Assembly (NCBI GenBank): GCA_964017195.1
Contig: OZ024894.1
Span: 763,501 to 827,500, forward strand
Length of the DNA stretch: 64,000 bases
Direction: 5' to 3'
DNA from: Siderastrea radians
Lineage: Eukaryota > Cnidaria > Anthozoa > Scleractinia > Rhizangiidae
In this document: one piece after another, positions 11,500-20,547 of the stretch
How positions within the stretch are numbered: position 1 is the stretch's first letter
How the letters are laid out: every line of letters starts with the position of its first letter
Notes under the pieces: model-generated
What the model was told of the DNA's origin: nothing
Database searches by the model: none
Seen by the model: the letters and a program-made list of their open reading frames with translations, nothing else
Program-made: the position numbers and the translations under genes

Positions 11500-12110
11500 G
11501 CTTTTAACTAAGGCACACAGTTCGTACTGATCGACAACAATAGGGTGGGTGATATGAGGGAAGGTGTTTCTGGCTGTAGAGAAGTTAACTTGCTCTTCTA
11601 CCGCGAGCACATCTTGCTCCGTCACCTGCACTTCTTGCTGACAACCTTTCGCTGCCAAACGAGAGAAGAAGGATGAAATTTGCTGGGCGGATAGAATTTC
11701 CGTTACAGCAAACAGCTTCTCACGATTTGGACCGCGAGCTTGACGCATTTCTTTGGCGCAACATCGGGGTCTACTTTCTTCCCGGTGCCAGTTAAGACTT
11801 CTGCGCGTCTCTAAATCTTTCAGCCTCAGGCCCAGTCGTCCTTGTAGCCTTGGTCGTTGTCGGCTGACACATACGAGGCTGGGATTTGTAACGAAGGCAC
11901 AAGGCCTGTACCTTCCTGAAGGTGAGAGGCGTACTCCTGTTTTGCAAGGTCTAAGATGCAATACTTTTCAGGGGACAGCTCGCACGCTTCCAGGGAAAGG
12001 TGCCGTTCAATAGTAGAGTCGTTGGAACACACGTACACAGCCCTCTTGTGGACACGAGAACAAATCTCCAGTACTGGGCAAAGCAGGAGCCCTACGAACT
12101 TGAGGAACAT
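11500..12110 (-). pseudogene. Transposon-associated protein remnant (C-terminal part), frameshifted
   Basis: Two minus-strand frames meet near 11826. The first gives LSPEKYCILDLAKQEYASHL and LQEGTGLVPSLQIP. The second gives LKDLETRRSLN, CAKEMRQARGPNREKLFAV, ILSAQQISSFFSRLAAK and HPIVVDQYELCAL. The sequence of blocks (GTG..P.L, K-M-R-x-A, LF-x-x-E, QQI.SFFSRLAAK, HPI..D.Y.LC) resembles a protein I recall as recurrent and repetitive in coral genomes, whose function I do not know. It sits in the core of palindrome 1, so it is probably cargo or a former gene of that element. The family assignment is from memory and not verified. Confidence 0.5.
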
Positions 12111-12707
12111 CGGTTGTTTCTGTGCTGGATTGCCTAGGCTGCCTGATCGTGGATATCGTTTTAAAATGACCGTTTGAAAACGGAGCGGAGAACCAACTTT
12201 AGTTTACATCTGAGATAAAATAACAACTTTGGATTAAATTACTGTACCAATGGTAAAGAATAAGTAATTTAAATAACAGAGAGCGAAAAATTGAAATGTC
12301 ATTGGAGTGCCATCCAAGGCCCCTTCCCTTGTACACCCTAGGGTAAAACGTTGCTAGACTTTGAATTTATAAAGACGTTTCTGTATGAAATTTCATCTCA
12401 AAATTCGTTTTCTCGTAAATAAAACAGTTATAGAGCCCTTTAATACCAACATACTACCTTTCTAAAATCATAAAATAACAAACGTAAAGCGGCTGACCTG
12501 TATTTTTGTCCACCAGAAAACGCTTTCCTGAAACAATGCCATACGCTCGCCATACCACATTTAGTTCTCCATCGCCAAACTCGAAATTGTGCAATTGATT
12601 ATTCCAAGGAATAATAAATTCAAAGTCAGGCAACGTTTTACCTACGTTGTTGTTGTCGCCAAAGGCATGCGTCGAGCTCTAGGGCCCAAATGGTGAGAGG
12701 TTGTTTG

Positions 12708-12900
12708 CCCAGCAAATTTCATCCTTCTTCTCTCGTTTGGCAGCGAAAGCGTGTCAGCAAAAGGTTCAGGTGACGGAGCAAGATGTGCTTGCCGTAGAAG
12801 AGCAAGTGAACTTCTCTACAGCCAGAGACACCGTGCTTTCCTCCCCTCATATCACCCACCCTATTGTTGTCGATCAGTACGATCTGTGTGCCTTAGTTTA
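12708..12900 (+). pseudogene. Inverted second copy of the same protein's C-terminus
   Basis: It reads AQQISSFFSRLAAKACQQKV through HPIVVDQYDLCALV on the plus strand and is the right-arm counterpart of the minus-strand copy ending at 11500. The two copies differ at several residues (G/A, E/K, E/D) and by two extra residues (SS). The arms have therefore diverged and are not being kept identical. Confidence 0.6.
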
Positions 12901-12911
12901 AAGTAGGAAAT

Positions 12912-13268
12912 CAAGAGAAAATAGAGGGGCAGAGAGGGGCACTGTCAGTCTAGGCTTTGGGATTTGTCAAGTTCGGTAAACGTATTTTTAGATGGCCATT
13001 TGGAACGGGTCTGTTTTCCGGACGTCCGCATAAAGGCATCCTCGATCTGGTGTTTGAAGCTCCATTCAAAATATTGTTTGTAATGGCGGACCAAGTGGTG
13101 TTATGTTTTGTCGATGAAAACGACTTCGAAAAACAAGGGAAATAGTATTTATGTTGATGTTTCGGGAAACAGACCCGTTGAAAAGCCAGTCTATAAATAA
13201 CTTTTGTGGAATTGACATATCCCAACCAACGCCCTCAGTGTCTCTCTCTGTTTCCTTATTTTCTCTTG
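12912..13268. mobile_element. 357-bp MITE with 7-bp target duplication inside palindrome 1
   Basis: Terminal inverted repeats begin CAAGAGAAAATA and continue through imperfect inverted blocks such as AACGGGTCTGTTT...AAACAGACCCGTT. AGGAAAT is duplicated at 12905-12911 and 13269-13275. The left arm of the palindrome has the empty site (AAGGAAATATAAAAGC on the minus strand near 11490), so the insertion happened after the arms formed. The open frames within it are incidental. Confidence 0.85.
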
Positions 13269-15392
13269 AGGAAATAGAAAAGTTAAAGGTGGGGTTGCCT
13301 TGGAACTTCAAGCACCAACCCCGCCAGTACGGAGGAATGTACCCTACATTTCTCTTCTTCAAGAATTAGTAGATTGTTTTAGTTGCTCTGTGGAGTAAAT
13401 TTAACAAGACCACACAATAACACTGCAAGATTGATTTGTAAAGCTCATGCAGTGGGCCGAAAAACAAATATTACCGCAACAGGAAGGGTTTTACGAAAGA
13501 GAAATGATTTTATACAAATTATTTCTTACTTTCGATTCAGGTTACAGTAAAACAATTAGTCTGGCAGAGTGTATGTATACAAATAGATTTTGTTAAATAT
13601 AAATTTTGTTTATATCACTGGTTAAGGGATCATTGTCGATTAACGTTATTATAAAAATAACAACGGGAATACAGACAAAAAATCAATGTGCCTTGTAACT
13701 TTCTTTATTCATATCATTTCAGTAATGTAGCCTTTAGTGTAACACCTGCATATTTTTCTCTCCGAAAGCCTTACCTTCCCCTTACCCCCACCCACTCCCC
13801 GGCGTTCGCCCCAATCCCCAATCACGCTAAAACAAATTTTGTCACGACAGGGTCTTTGACATGGCCGTCTTAAAACTTTTAGGACTAGCTAGGCAAGAAA
13901 CACATTCCTATTATTTTACCAGAATACTAACAGTCAAGTTAATCATCCTTCAACCACCTTGGTAAGTTTAACCATGTTAGACTTTGTTGTGTTTTCTCAG
14001 AACAAGGGTATTTCAGTTGGACAGACTGCCTGGAAATTAATTTCAATTGACTGGCTTTCACTAGTCTGACACTGTTTTATTTTTAAGACTTTAAGTCCTC
14101 CTCGCTGCCAGTAACTAGTCAACGCAAATTCTGCAATGAATTCCCTACGATGGGCAGTTTTAATCTATTGAAAACTGCATTTTATCTTTTCGATACAGTT
14201 TGCAGCTTTAGCAGCAAACGAATTCTTGTCACGCAAATGTAAGCAAGTGGAAACAGATATTTGTTTTTAAGAACGCTTAAAGTACCAGGAATGTTAACTT
14301 TTCAAGATAATAAGTTAATTTCCTTGCTATAAAACATGTTATTTTGCAGTACAAGGAGGGAAATACCCAAATACGACCCTTGTGTGACGAACAGATGATT
14401 GCATTGACTTTTCGACCTGTGGTTGAGATGTAATTTATTCGGTGTCGGATAACGAAAGCTAGAATCAAAGCTTCTTCTTTCTGTTTAGCATCTATTTTAC
14501 GACGAATACCCAAAGGTAGGATGTTTTTTCATCATAATAAAAGTATTTTAAGTTACAATGTGTCTGTCATTTCTGATATTGAACTGTAGAAGGTTTTCTG
14601 AGCTGATTTTTGATTGATGTTGGGTTTATTTATAGTGACGTTTGTTTGTAGTACAAATTGGTTGCGTTGCCAAAATTGACTCATCGTTCCCGTCTCTCAA
14701 CGGGGCACTTTTGTCGGGCCGCGGGGGAAATTTTCACACAGCATAACATGAAGTATAAGCTTAGCGACCATCGTCGATAGTTTCGGCTTGAAATTCAATG
14801 TACCAGTGGGCTTTCTATGGTTTAGAAATTAGCTAAAATTTGCTTATCCGCTGAAGCCCTTAGAGCGGGGTAGATAAAACAGCTAGAAAGATGTAAAATT
14901 TAAAAGCTTTTCCCAAATAAACTACAGTTTTGGAAAGAGCAGGAATGGTGTTATGATTTGCTAAAAGTACATCGGTAAACATTACCGCGTTTAGCTGTAC
15001 GAGCGAAACGAAAATGCACCATTTTACCCTTTTTTTGATGGCGGCGAGAAGCCAAAATGGCGATTTTCAGACTTTCCTCGATTTTGAAAAAACTAAAGCG
15101 CTTTAGGAACTTTTAATTGCATTTTCGAAAAAAACTCACTAAAGGGTTTATTTAGGCAAAATATGAAGAAATTGAAAATTTCACAACTGGCGCCGGGTTT
15201 TCGATATTTACAGACACTGGCTCTTAATGACATACGGTTCCAACGTCATGGACAACGTTATCTTGCTTCAACCGTGTACCTATTTCATGAGCCACCATTC
15301 CCGTGGACCATTCCCGTTCAACCATGCATGAGTGATTTTTATTATTGGTTAATAGAAAGATTGGTGCATGGATGGAAGAACGGACGGATGGG

Positions 15393-15567
15393 TGGATTTA
15401 TGGATAGATGGTTCTGCGAAAGGAAAGGTCTACAGATCGACAAATAGCAATCATCATCATCATCATCATCATAACCATAATCATAATCATAATATTGGGT
15501 GGATGGTCTGTAGACCTTTCCTTTCGCAGAACCATCTATCCATCTATCCATCTATCCATAAATCCAC
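15393..15567. repeat. Hairpin with a microsatellite loop
   Basis: The arm GGATAGATGGTTCTGCGAAA through GGTCTACAGA is inverted at 15508-15567. The loop is a (CAT)n/(CATAAT)n tract. A (CTATCCAT)n run extends the right arm only. It lies next to the stump of locus 2 exon 4. Confidence 0.8.
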
Positions 15568-16334
15568 CCATCCGAATTTTAAAGTTCAAAAGATATCTTT
15601 TAGATTTTAGCGTGACAACTTGTATAAGGAACTATTTTAAGTTTCTTGGCTTGTGTTCATTTTAAGCCCTTTAGTATTTAGGAGACTTTGAACATTTTAG
15701 CGGCAATAGTGATTTATATTCATTTTAAAGAGAAATTAGGTCTTTAAATTCTTAATGAAAGTATGAAAATTAGCTGCATAGGCTACGTTCGAGCCCTGTG
15801 CATGCTATTTAGGGTCAAAGCATATAAACGTCTAGTGCTGCTGTAATAATAATTAAAGCTTAACAAGAGTGGGGTCGACTCATAGACCACAACTCCACTG
15901 GGCCAAAGTCTAAACCTGCTTGAGCCTCTTTTGCGGTCACCGGTATCAACATCCGTTCCATACTCGGCCTTGTAACGCTGCTCTGATGTAAGAATCATGT
16001 CTCCCTCAAACAGGTTAGGGTCATCTATGCCCGGATTTTCTGTGCGTAAGTGAAATAAATATCATGTATAATAAGATTTTAACACTAGTTAAGATAAGTA
16101 GTCAAGTTGCACAGATTAAAAACTGTCATGAGAATACAAACCCAACAATAAAATCATTAAGACTTATTAGTGAAAAGGTTGGCCACAAGTGGACATGTGT
16201 GTCGACTATGAAGTGAGTGACGTCAAATATGCACGCACGATGTTGAGTTTAGAGGCAACTATCTTCAGTTGGCCTTTCTGGTTCTGCTTTTGCACAGCTA
16301 TTGAGAGGATTTATTGGTGCTCATCATTGCACTT

Positions 16335-16475
16335 ATTCATTCCGTTCGTTCATTCATTCATTCATTCATTCATTTATTCATTCATTCCTCCCTTCCTTCC
16401 TTCCTTCCTTCCTTCCTTCCTTCATTTATTCATTCATTCATTCACTCATTCATTCATTCATTCATTCATTCGTTT
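16335..16475. repeat. (TTCA)n with embedded (TTCC)n microsatellite
   Basis: A tetranucleotide tract in locus 2 intron 1. Its open frames (HSFIHS and PSFLPSF repeats) are artefacts of the tract. Confidence 0.95.
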
Positions 16476-16768
16476 GCTTGTTTGATTGTTCGTTCTTTTT
16501 CGTTTCCCCAACTTGTTCATTTACTTATTGATTTCTATATCTTATTAGATATAGCTCACGTGGTAGCTTCCCACTCCAATGTCTCTTAAAAAAATGATAA
16601 CTTATTTCTATTTAAAAAATCGTATGTTAACTGCACACGTCTTTTTTTCGAAATAATAGAGTAGTTCTTATGCGGTTCAAACAATAGAAAGAAGTTGTGC
16701 CAACCATGACCGCTAGGTTAGAAGCAGCACAAGCGACACACAAGTCGATCTAACTGCCATCTAACTGG

Positions 16769-16836
16769 GCTAGTAGTTGTTCAACCCGTTCGCAAAAAAA
16801 CAGCTAGTAGTTGTTCAACCCGTTCGCAAAAAACCT
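16769..16836. repeat. 34-bp direct tandem duplication
   Basis: CTAGTAGTTGTTCAACCCGT followed by TCGCAAAAAA occurs twice in immediate succession with one extra A in the first copy. It is a recent small duplication in locus 2 intron 1. Confidence 0.9.
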
Positions 16837-17017
16837 TCCATTGTACGAATTCGTGCAACTGACTGTGTAAACCAAAATAAAGCTTAAAAGCTTAATCTCA
16901 CATTTCCCGAAACATCATGTGTAAATTTAGGAAGGAACTGCAGTAAGGCTTAAAATCAGGGTTGTTGTCCACGCTGAGTACTGTCTTAACCAGCAAAAGA
17001 ATTGCAACCCACTTCAT

Positions 17018-17130
17018 GTTGTTCTCTCTGTTCTGTGGGAACCGACAGTAGAGTCTACCACGTCAACATTCGTAGTTTCTGGGAAAGTGAGTAACTGAGT
17101 TTTCTTTGGTGCTTGATTTCATGGTACAAA
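17018..17130 (-). promoter_or_regulatory. Conserved 5' leader of locus 2
   Basis: Upstream of the exon 1 ATG the minus strand reads CCCAGAAACTACGAATGTTG, TAGACTCTACT and CAGAACAGAGAGAACA. These blocks match the leader of locus 5 (CCCAGAAACTGCGAATGTTG, TAGACTCTACT, CGAACAGAGAGAACA). The TATATAA present at locus 5 is not found at the equivalent spot, so the promoter core is probably dead here. Confidence 0.55.
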
Positions 17131-18154
17131 GCCGGGAGCATTCAATGCATCTTAAACGGTACCACCCCTTGGTTATATAACAAATTTAATAACGTGCAAT
17201 AATTGAATTGACACTGGTCAATGCGAACACGGAAATAATTAAACAGACGCAATAAACGTCAGTTGCAGCATTGGCGTTGATTTACAGAGTTTTATTCTTG
17301 TTAATTTCGCAAGCCTAGATCTTTTTATTATATGACTACAAAGCGCCCCAAGGGTATTTTAAAATAGCATGATTCGGAAAGAGAAAAGGGAAAATACATA
17401 TTTGTCTTACGTGTTTTTCTTCTTTATATGAGCCGTGTTGGAGAAGATCTTGTTAACCAAAGCGGGAAAAGTAAAATTCTTTGAGTTTTTACGTCGACTT
17501 AAAGGACTGGTCCACCTTTCTTCTGGCAGTTGAAGAATGAAAATTTTTTGAACGCCCACAACTGCGCTCTTCTAAGAAATATATTTAAGTTTTTTCTTCC
17601 GCTTCGCATGTTTCCTACGGACATAGTCATTTAATTAGATAGCCTTAAAAACATTTTTATTTCGCAAAAGGTTTTCTTCTTAATGAATAACTAATTTATT
17701 GATTATTTTATATGTTCTCCATTTTTGATTATTAATGACTAGTTGCTTTATGCGTTCTACAAAAATTACGTTATTATTTATTAGTATTATTATTCAGAGC
17801 GTTGGAGTTCTCTACAGTCATAAATTACATAATAACTCTGTTATTCTAAGATGAATAACAACCATTTCTCTTCGTATTAGCTGAGAGAAATTAAAAAAGC
17901 AAACTTCTTAATTCCACTCAGCAACTTGATGGGTTTTAAGAAACCCGTTTCATTAAGCTCTTGCCGCTTTATGTTCGCTTTCATGGATTTTACATATTAT
18001 AAATTTGCAATTATCTTCATTTCTTTGGTCATAAAATACCCTAATGCCCTTTGTTTTTGCGTGCGTTTGCCTTATTTTCGCCTATCGTTCATGGGTGTTG
18101 AACTCCGGCTGCGACTACACAGAACGACTTTCACTTGTTCCAGTAATTTTCACT
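17131..18154. other. Stretch without recognisable gene
   Basis: AT-rich sequence upstream of locus 2. I see no domain, splice-compatible exon, or clear repeat structure. The plus-strand frame at 17926-18156 has no recognisable motif. Confidence 0.4.
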
Positions 18155-18460
18155 GATATCATCATTTGGCAGTTGGGGACTAACGATCCTTTGCGGCTTG
18201 ATCCATTAGTAGTGGGATCTTCTATTCATGAAGGAACAAGTTTGTTGCTTGATGGTTTCCACGTCATGGTCACACTTCACAGATTTTCAGACCTTGTGAT
18301 TAACTTGCGCTTTCACCTTCTCAAAAGAAACAATGAGCCACTCTGTTAGTCCTTTTCTGGCGTCACCAGAAATTTCTCACTCGTGCCGTGGGTGATATTT
18401 GAATAGGCAGGGGCAATATCTGAGATTTATCGTAGGCTCAGAGAGTTAGGTAAGGTAAAG
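18155..18460 (+). pseudogene. Fragment resembling an SGNH/GDSL-hydrolase-like protein
   Basis: It reads DIIIWQLGTNDPLRLDPLVV, then GSSIHEGTSLLLDGFHV. The GTND tetrad matches block III of SGNH hydrolases, and the surrounding layout (hydrophobic strand, GTND, helix) fits. Downstream, RHQKF and a broken QGQY-like stretch in shifted frames suggest the rest of the domain in decay. No start codon, splice context or intact C-terminal D-x-x-H block is present. The reading is tentative. Confidence 0.35.
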
Positions 18461-18589
18461 TCGCACACGAGCCAAGGAGGCCAACACAGCCGGAGCTAGT
18501 CCCGATTTCTGTAGCATGAAGCAATGTGTCCATTTAAGCGATGTCCGTTAGTATGCACAGCGTGTATTTAAACCCAAATCATGATATAT

Positions 18590-18745
18590 AACAAGACAAG
18601 GGGGTTAGTTTCTAAATAAACTGTGGTGTTGCGTCGGTGGAGAAGTGAAACACAAAACTTTGGATTTATCAGCTGAGTTGATAAGGTAGATTGACCACGG
18701 TAAAGAAATTGAAAGCTGACGTTCCCTTCGTCAGAGCGAGTCATT
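18590..18745 (-). repeat. Diverged repeat shared with 42745-42905
   Basis: It shares CTGTGGT...CGTCGGTGG(A/G), AAGTG(A/C)AACAC and CCTTCGTCAGA with the copy at 42745-42905. On the minus strand the shared end begins CTGACGAAGGG. This is a common cnidarian repeat type, here a degraded copy. Confidence 0.55.
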
Positions 18746-19199
18746 TTAACTTAGACAATTTATTGCAGTATCGCTGTCATAATCATCATCATTGTCATCG
18801 GTTGGAATTAGTTGAATTTGTCAATCAGTTCGGGTATGATTCGGTGACCCAATGTTTGAGACCATAGTATTAATAAGGGAAAACTTTTCGAAAACGTCGT
18901 TCTGTTATAGGCTGTGCTTCATGTATTTATACAACCCTTAAATAAAGAGAAATGCTGTCAGACTTAACAATCATTTTATTTCAGACTTTGCTTTAGTTCC
19001 TGACAAGCTTACCCTTGAGAAAACAAGAATGTTCGTTGTGGTATCCATAAAAGCAAACACAAACAAACAAAACAAACCAAAACAAAGCAAAGCGAACCAA
19101 AACAAAAACCGCTAAATGAACGAGTTAAAGAACCATGATTTTTATCCGTGTCACTTGTTAGGTTACTCAACGCCACCAGACGACGCAGGAATGGGGACA

Positions 19200-19305
19200 A
19201 GTTGTCTAGCAGTTTTGCCTGAAGAAGGGAATTAGCGGCAAAGAAGGCGTTCATAAAGTCTACAATAACGGAAACGGTCCTTCGGACAAATCCGCACTGA
19301 AATAC
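19200..19305 (-). pseudogene. Locus 3: degenerate ShK exon
   Basis: After the acceptor TATTTCAG, phase 1, the sequence reads CPKDRFRYCRLYERLLCR and then TAA. A shifted frame continues FFRQNC, a TAG, then TTCPHSC, which is recognisably the C-x3-C-x2/3-C end of an ShK domain. One frameshift and one stop therefore separate the two halves. Confidence 0.55.
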
Positions 19306-20166
19306 AAAATTAAAACGAATACATTACAACCTAATACAACCTAAACGTAACCTTGAGCGACACAACAGCAATGAATTAAAATTAAATCAACGCATTGGTC
19401 ACGTATAAACTGCTTTTATTGTACAAAATTGTGCGTCTCTTTCTTTTATGAACTGTAATGTCTCCGATAAATGGATAGTATGATCTGCTAGAAAACCAGA
19501 CAGAAACAGCCAACTATCTGCGTGTCAAATTTAGATTTAACATGCACCTTTTTCTAATCGGTTTACGTATGCAAACGTAATCAGGGCAGCGGTTTTTCTC
19601 TGCTTCAATAAATATTATAGGTATACGCTTAGCAAGAAATTGGATTGAAGGTCTTCCATTGAAAATTTAAACGTTCTGCCTTCGTATAAACAACCCTTGA
19701 TAGGGACTTAAAGACAAAGACAACTCAAGGGAGGGAGGGAGGGAAGGAGAGAGGGGGGAGGGAGGGGAGGTATAGTGACTGATTTATGCTCACCTGGAAT
19801 TGGAGTCGTTGTTGGGGCTATAAAAGAAACGGATATTTGTTAGTAAAGTATTGCGTATAATGATAAGTATAGAAAAGTTTTCAATAAAGAATCATATTGC
19901 ATAATAAAGTATTTTTATTACTAATGTCTCAGAGTGTTAAATAATATGGATAGGCCTGTTACAATAAAATGATCAGTTTCTTTGATCTAGATCTGTTGCA
20001 GGTTTAGTATACGACAAGGCAACTCTTGTGTGTACGAGTCTAAGTTCATTTTCCAAATTTGGCGTCTGACATCTAATCATAGAAGTGCGTGTTCCTACGA
20101 GAGAACGACTTTTGAGAGTTATAAACGTTTATATGAACAAAAATGTGAAAAACGTTAAATCCCCAC

Positions 20167-20547
20167 CTATCAAATTCTCGACACAGTAACGGAAATTGCA
20201 AGTGGGAGTTCGGGGCAACTCGTAAACGAAGAAGTCGCCGCAGTTTTGAACCAGGATGTTGACAGACCACAGACAGTTGAAGTTAAAGTTTCTGAAGGCC
20301 TATTGAAAACACACTCTGGGGAAAACCACTCCCTGGGCCACTGTAGGATGTCCACCAGTGAGCCATCCAGGCGCATGCGTACCGCAGTGATTTATAGGCA
20401 CCACTTGAGTCGGCATCTGCTGCCCTGCTGCTCCAGTGAACCTGTACCAAGCCTTAGGAAAGTTGAAGCGGTCGCATTTTCGAACAGCACTGTTACTGAA
20501 GCCTTTCTCTCGGTCAGCCTCACTAAAGGTCTTGTAGTTTGAACATG
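20167..20547 (-). pseudogene. Locus 3: D8C domain exon with in-frame TAG
   Basis: This 381-nt exon has acceptor CTAG and donor G|GTGGGG and is phase 1 at both ends. It reads CSNYKTFSEADRE, WYRFTGAAGQQMPT, HCGTHAPGW, GGHPTVAQG, VCFQ, then TAG at 20302-20300, then resumes in the same frame with CLWSVNILVQNCGDFFVYEL and CNFRYC. All eight D8C cysteines are present around the stop. The paralogous exon at 1132 has tryptophan at this site. Confidence 0.85.

Larger units (their letters stand above)
9578..15223. mobile_element. Giant palindromic TTAA-flanked element (palindrome 1)
   Basis: The element runs from GAGCCAGTGTCTGTAAATAT to its exact inverse and is bordered by TTAA at 9574-9577 and 15224-15227. 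The arms are 9578-11688 and 12708-15223, about 2.1 kb each once a 357-bp MITE is removed from the right arm; the spacer is about 1.0 kb. Both arms carry the same 76-78 codon open frame (10283-10513 plus, 14513-14277 minus). The spacer and inner arms encode remains of a transposon-associated protein. In locus 3 the matching intron reads through without the insertion. TTAA duplications are typical of piggyBac and Kolobok superfamilies; the GAG terminus does not look like piggyBac, and no transposase domain is recognisable. Confidence 0.85.
4838..17017 (-). pseudogene. Locus 2: decayed astacin-family zinc metalloprotease gene
   Basis: Exons on the minus strand: exon 1, 17017-16954 (MKWVAILLLVKTVLSVDNNPD, signal peptide); exon 2, 16039 to about 15879 (propeptide with FEGDM aspartate-switch motif and LWPSGVVVY start of the protease); a stump of exon 4 ending at 15280 (VAHEIG); exon 5, 9534-9451 (HAVGFFHEQ, the second half of the zinc site); exon 6, 7702-7560 (Met-turn SLMHYG); exon 7, 6213-6135; linker, 4879-4838 (EPTAPPTTTSHPTQ). 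Breaks: no exon 3; most of exon 4 missing; TGA at 6189-6187 in exon 7; donors after exons 1, 2 and 5 changed (TTAAG, TTAAG, CTAAG where relatives have GTAAG). Introns hold the palindrome at 9578-15223, a foldback carrying a LINE tail, and two nested MITEs. No D8C or ShK exon follows on this strand. Locus 3 is its closest relative. Confidence 0.85.

Noticed and set aside
10283..14513. The conserved 76-78 codon frame present in both arms of palindrome 1, considered as a gene
   Set aside because: Its conservation follows from the inverted duplication. It contains a frame-changing difference between arms and no recognisable domain.
16301..16531. HSFIHS-repeat protein-like frames, also at 36177-36428
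   Set aside because: Created by (TTCA)n microsatellites; no start context or splice support.
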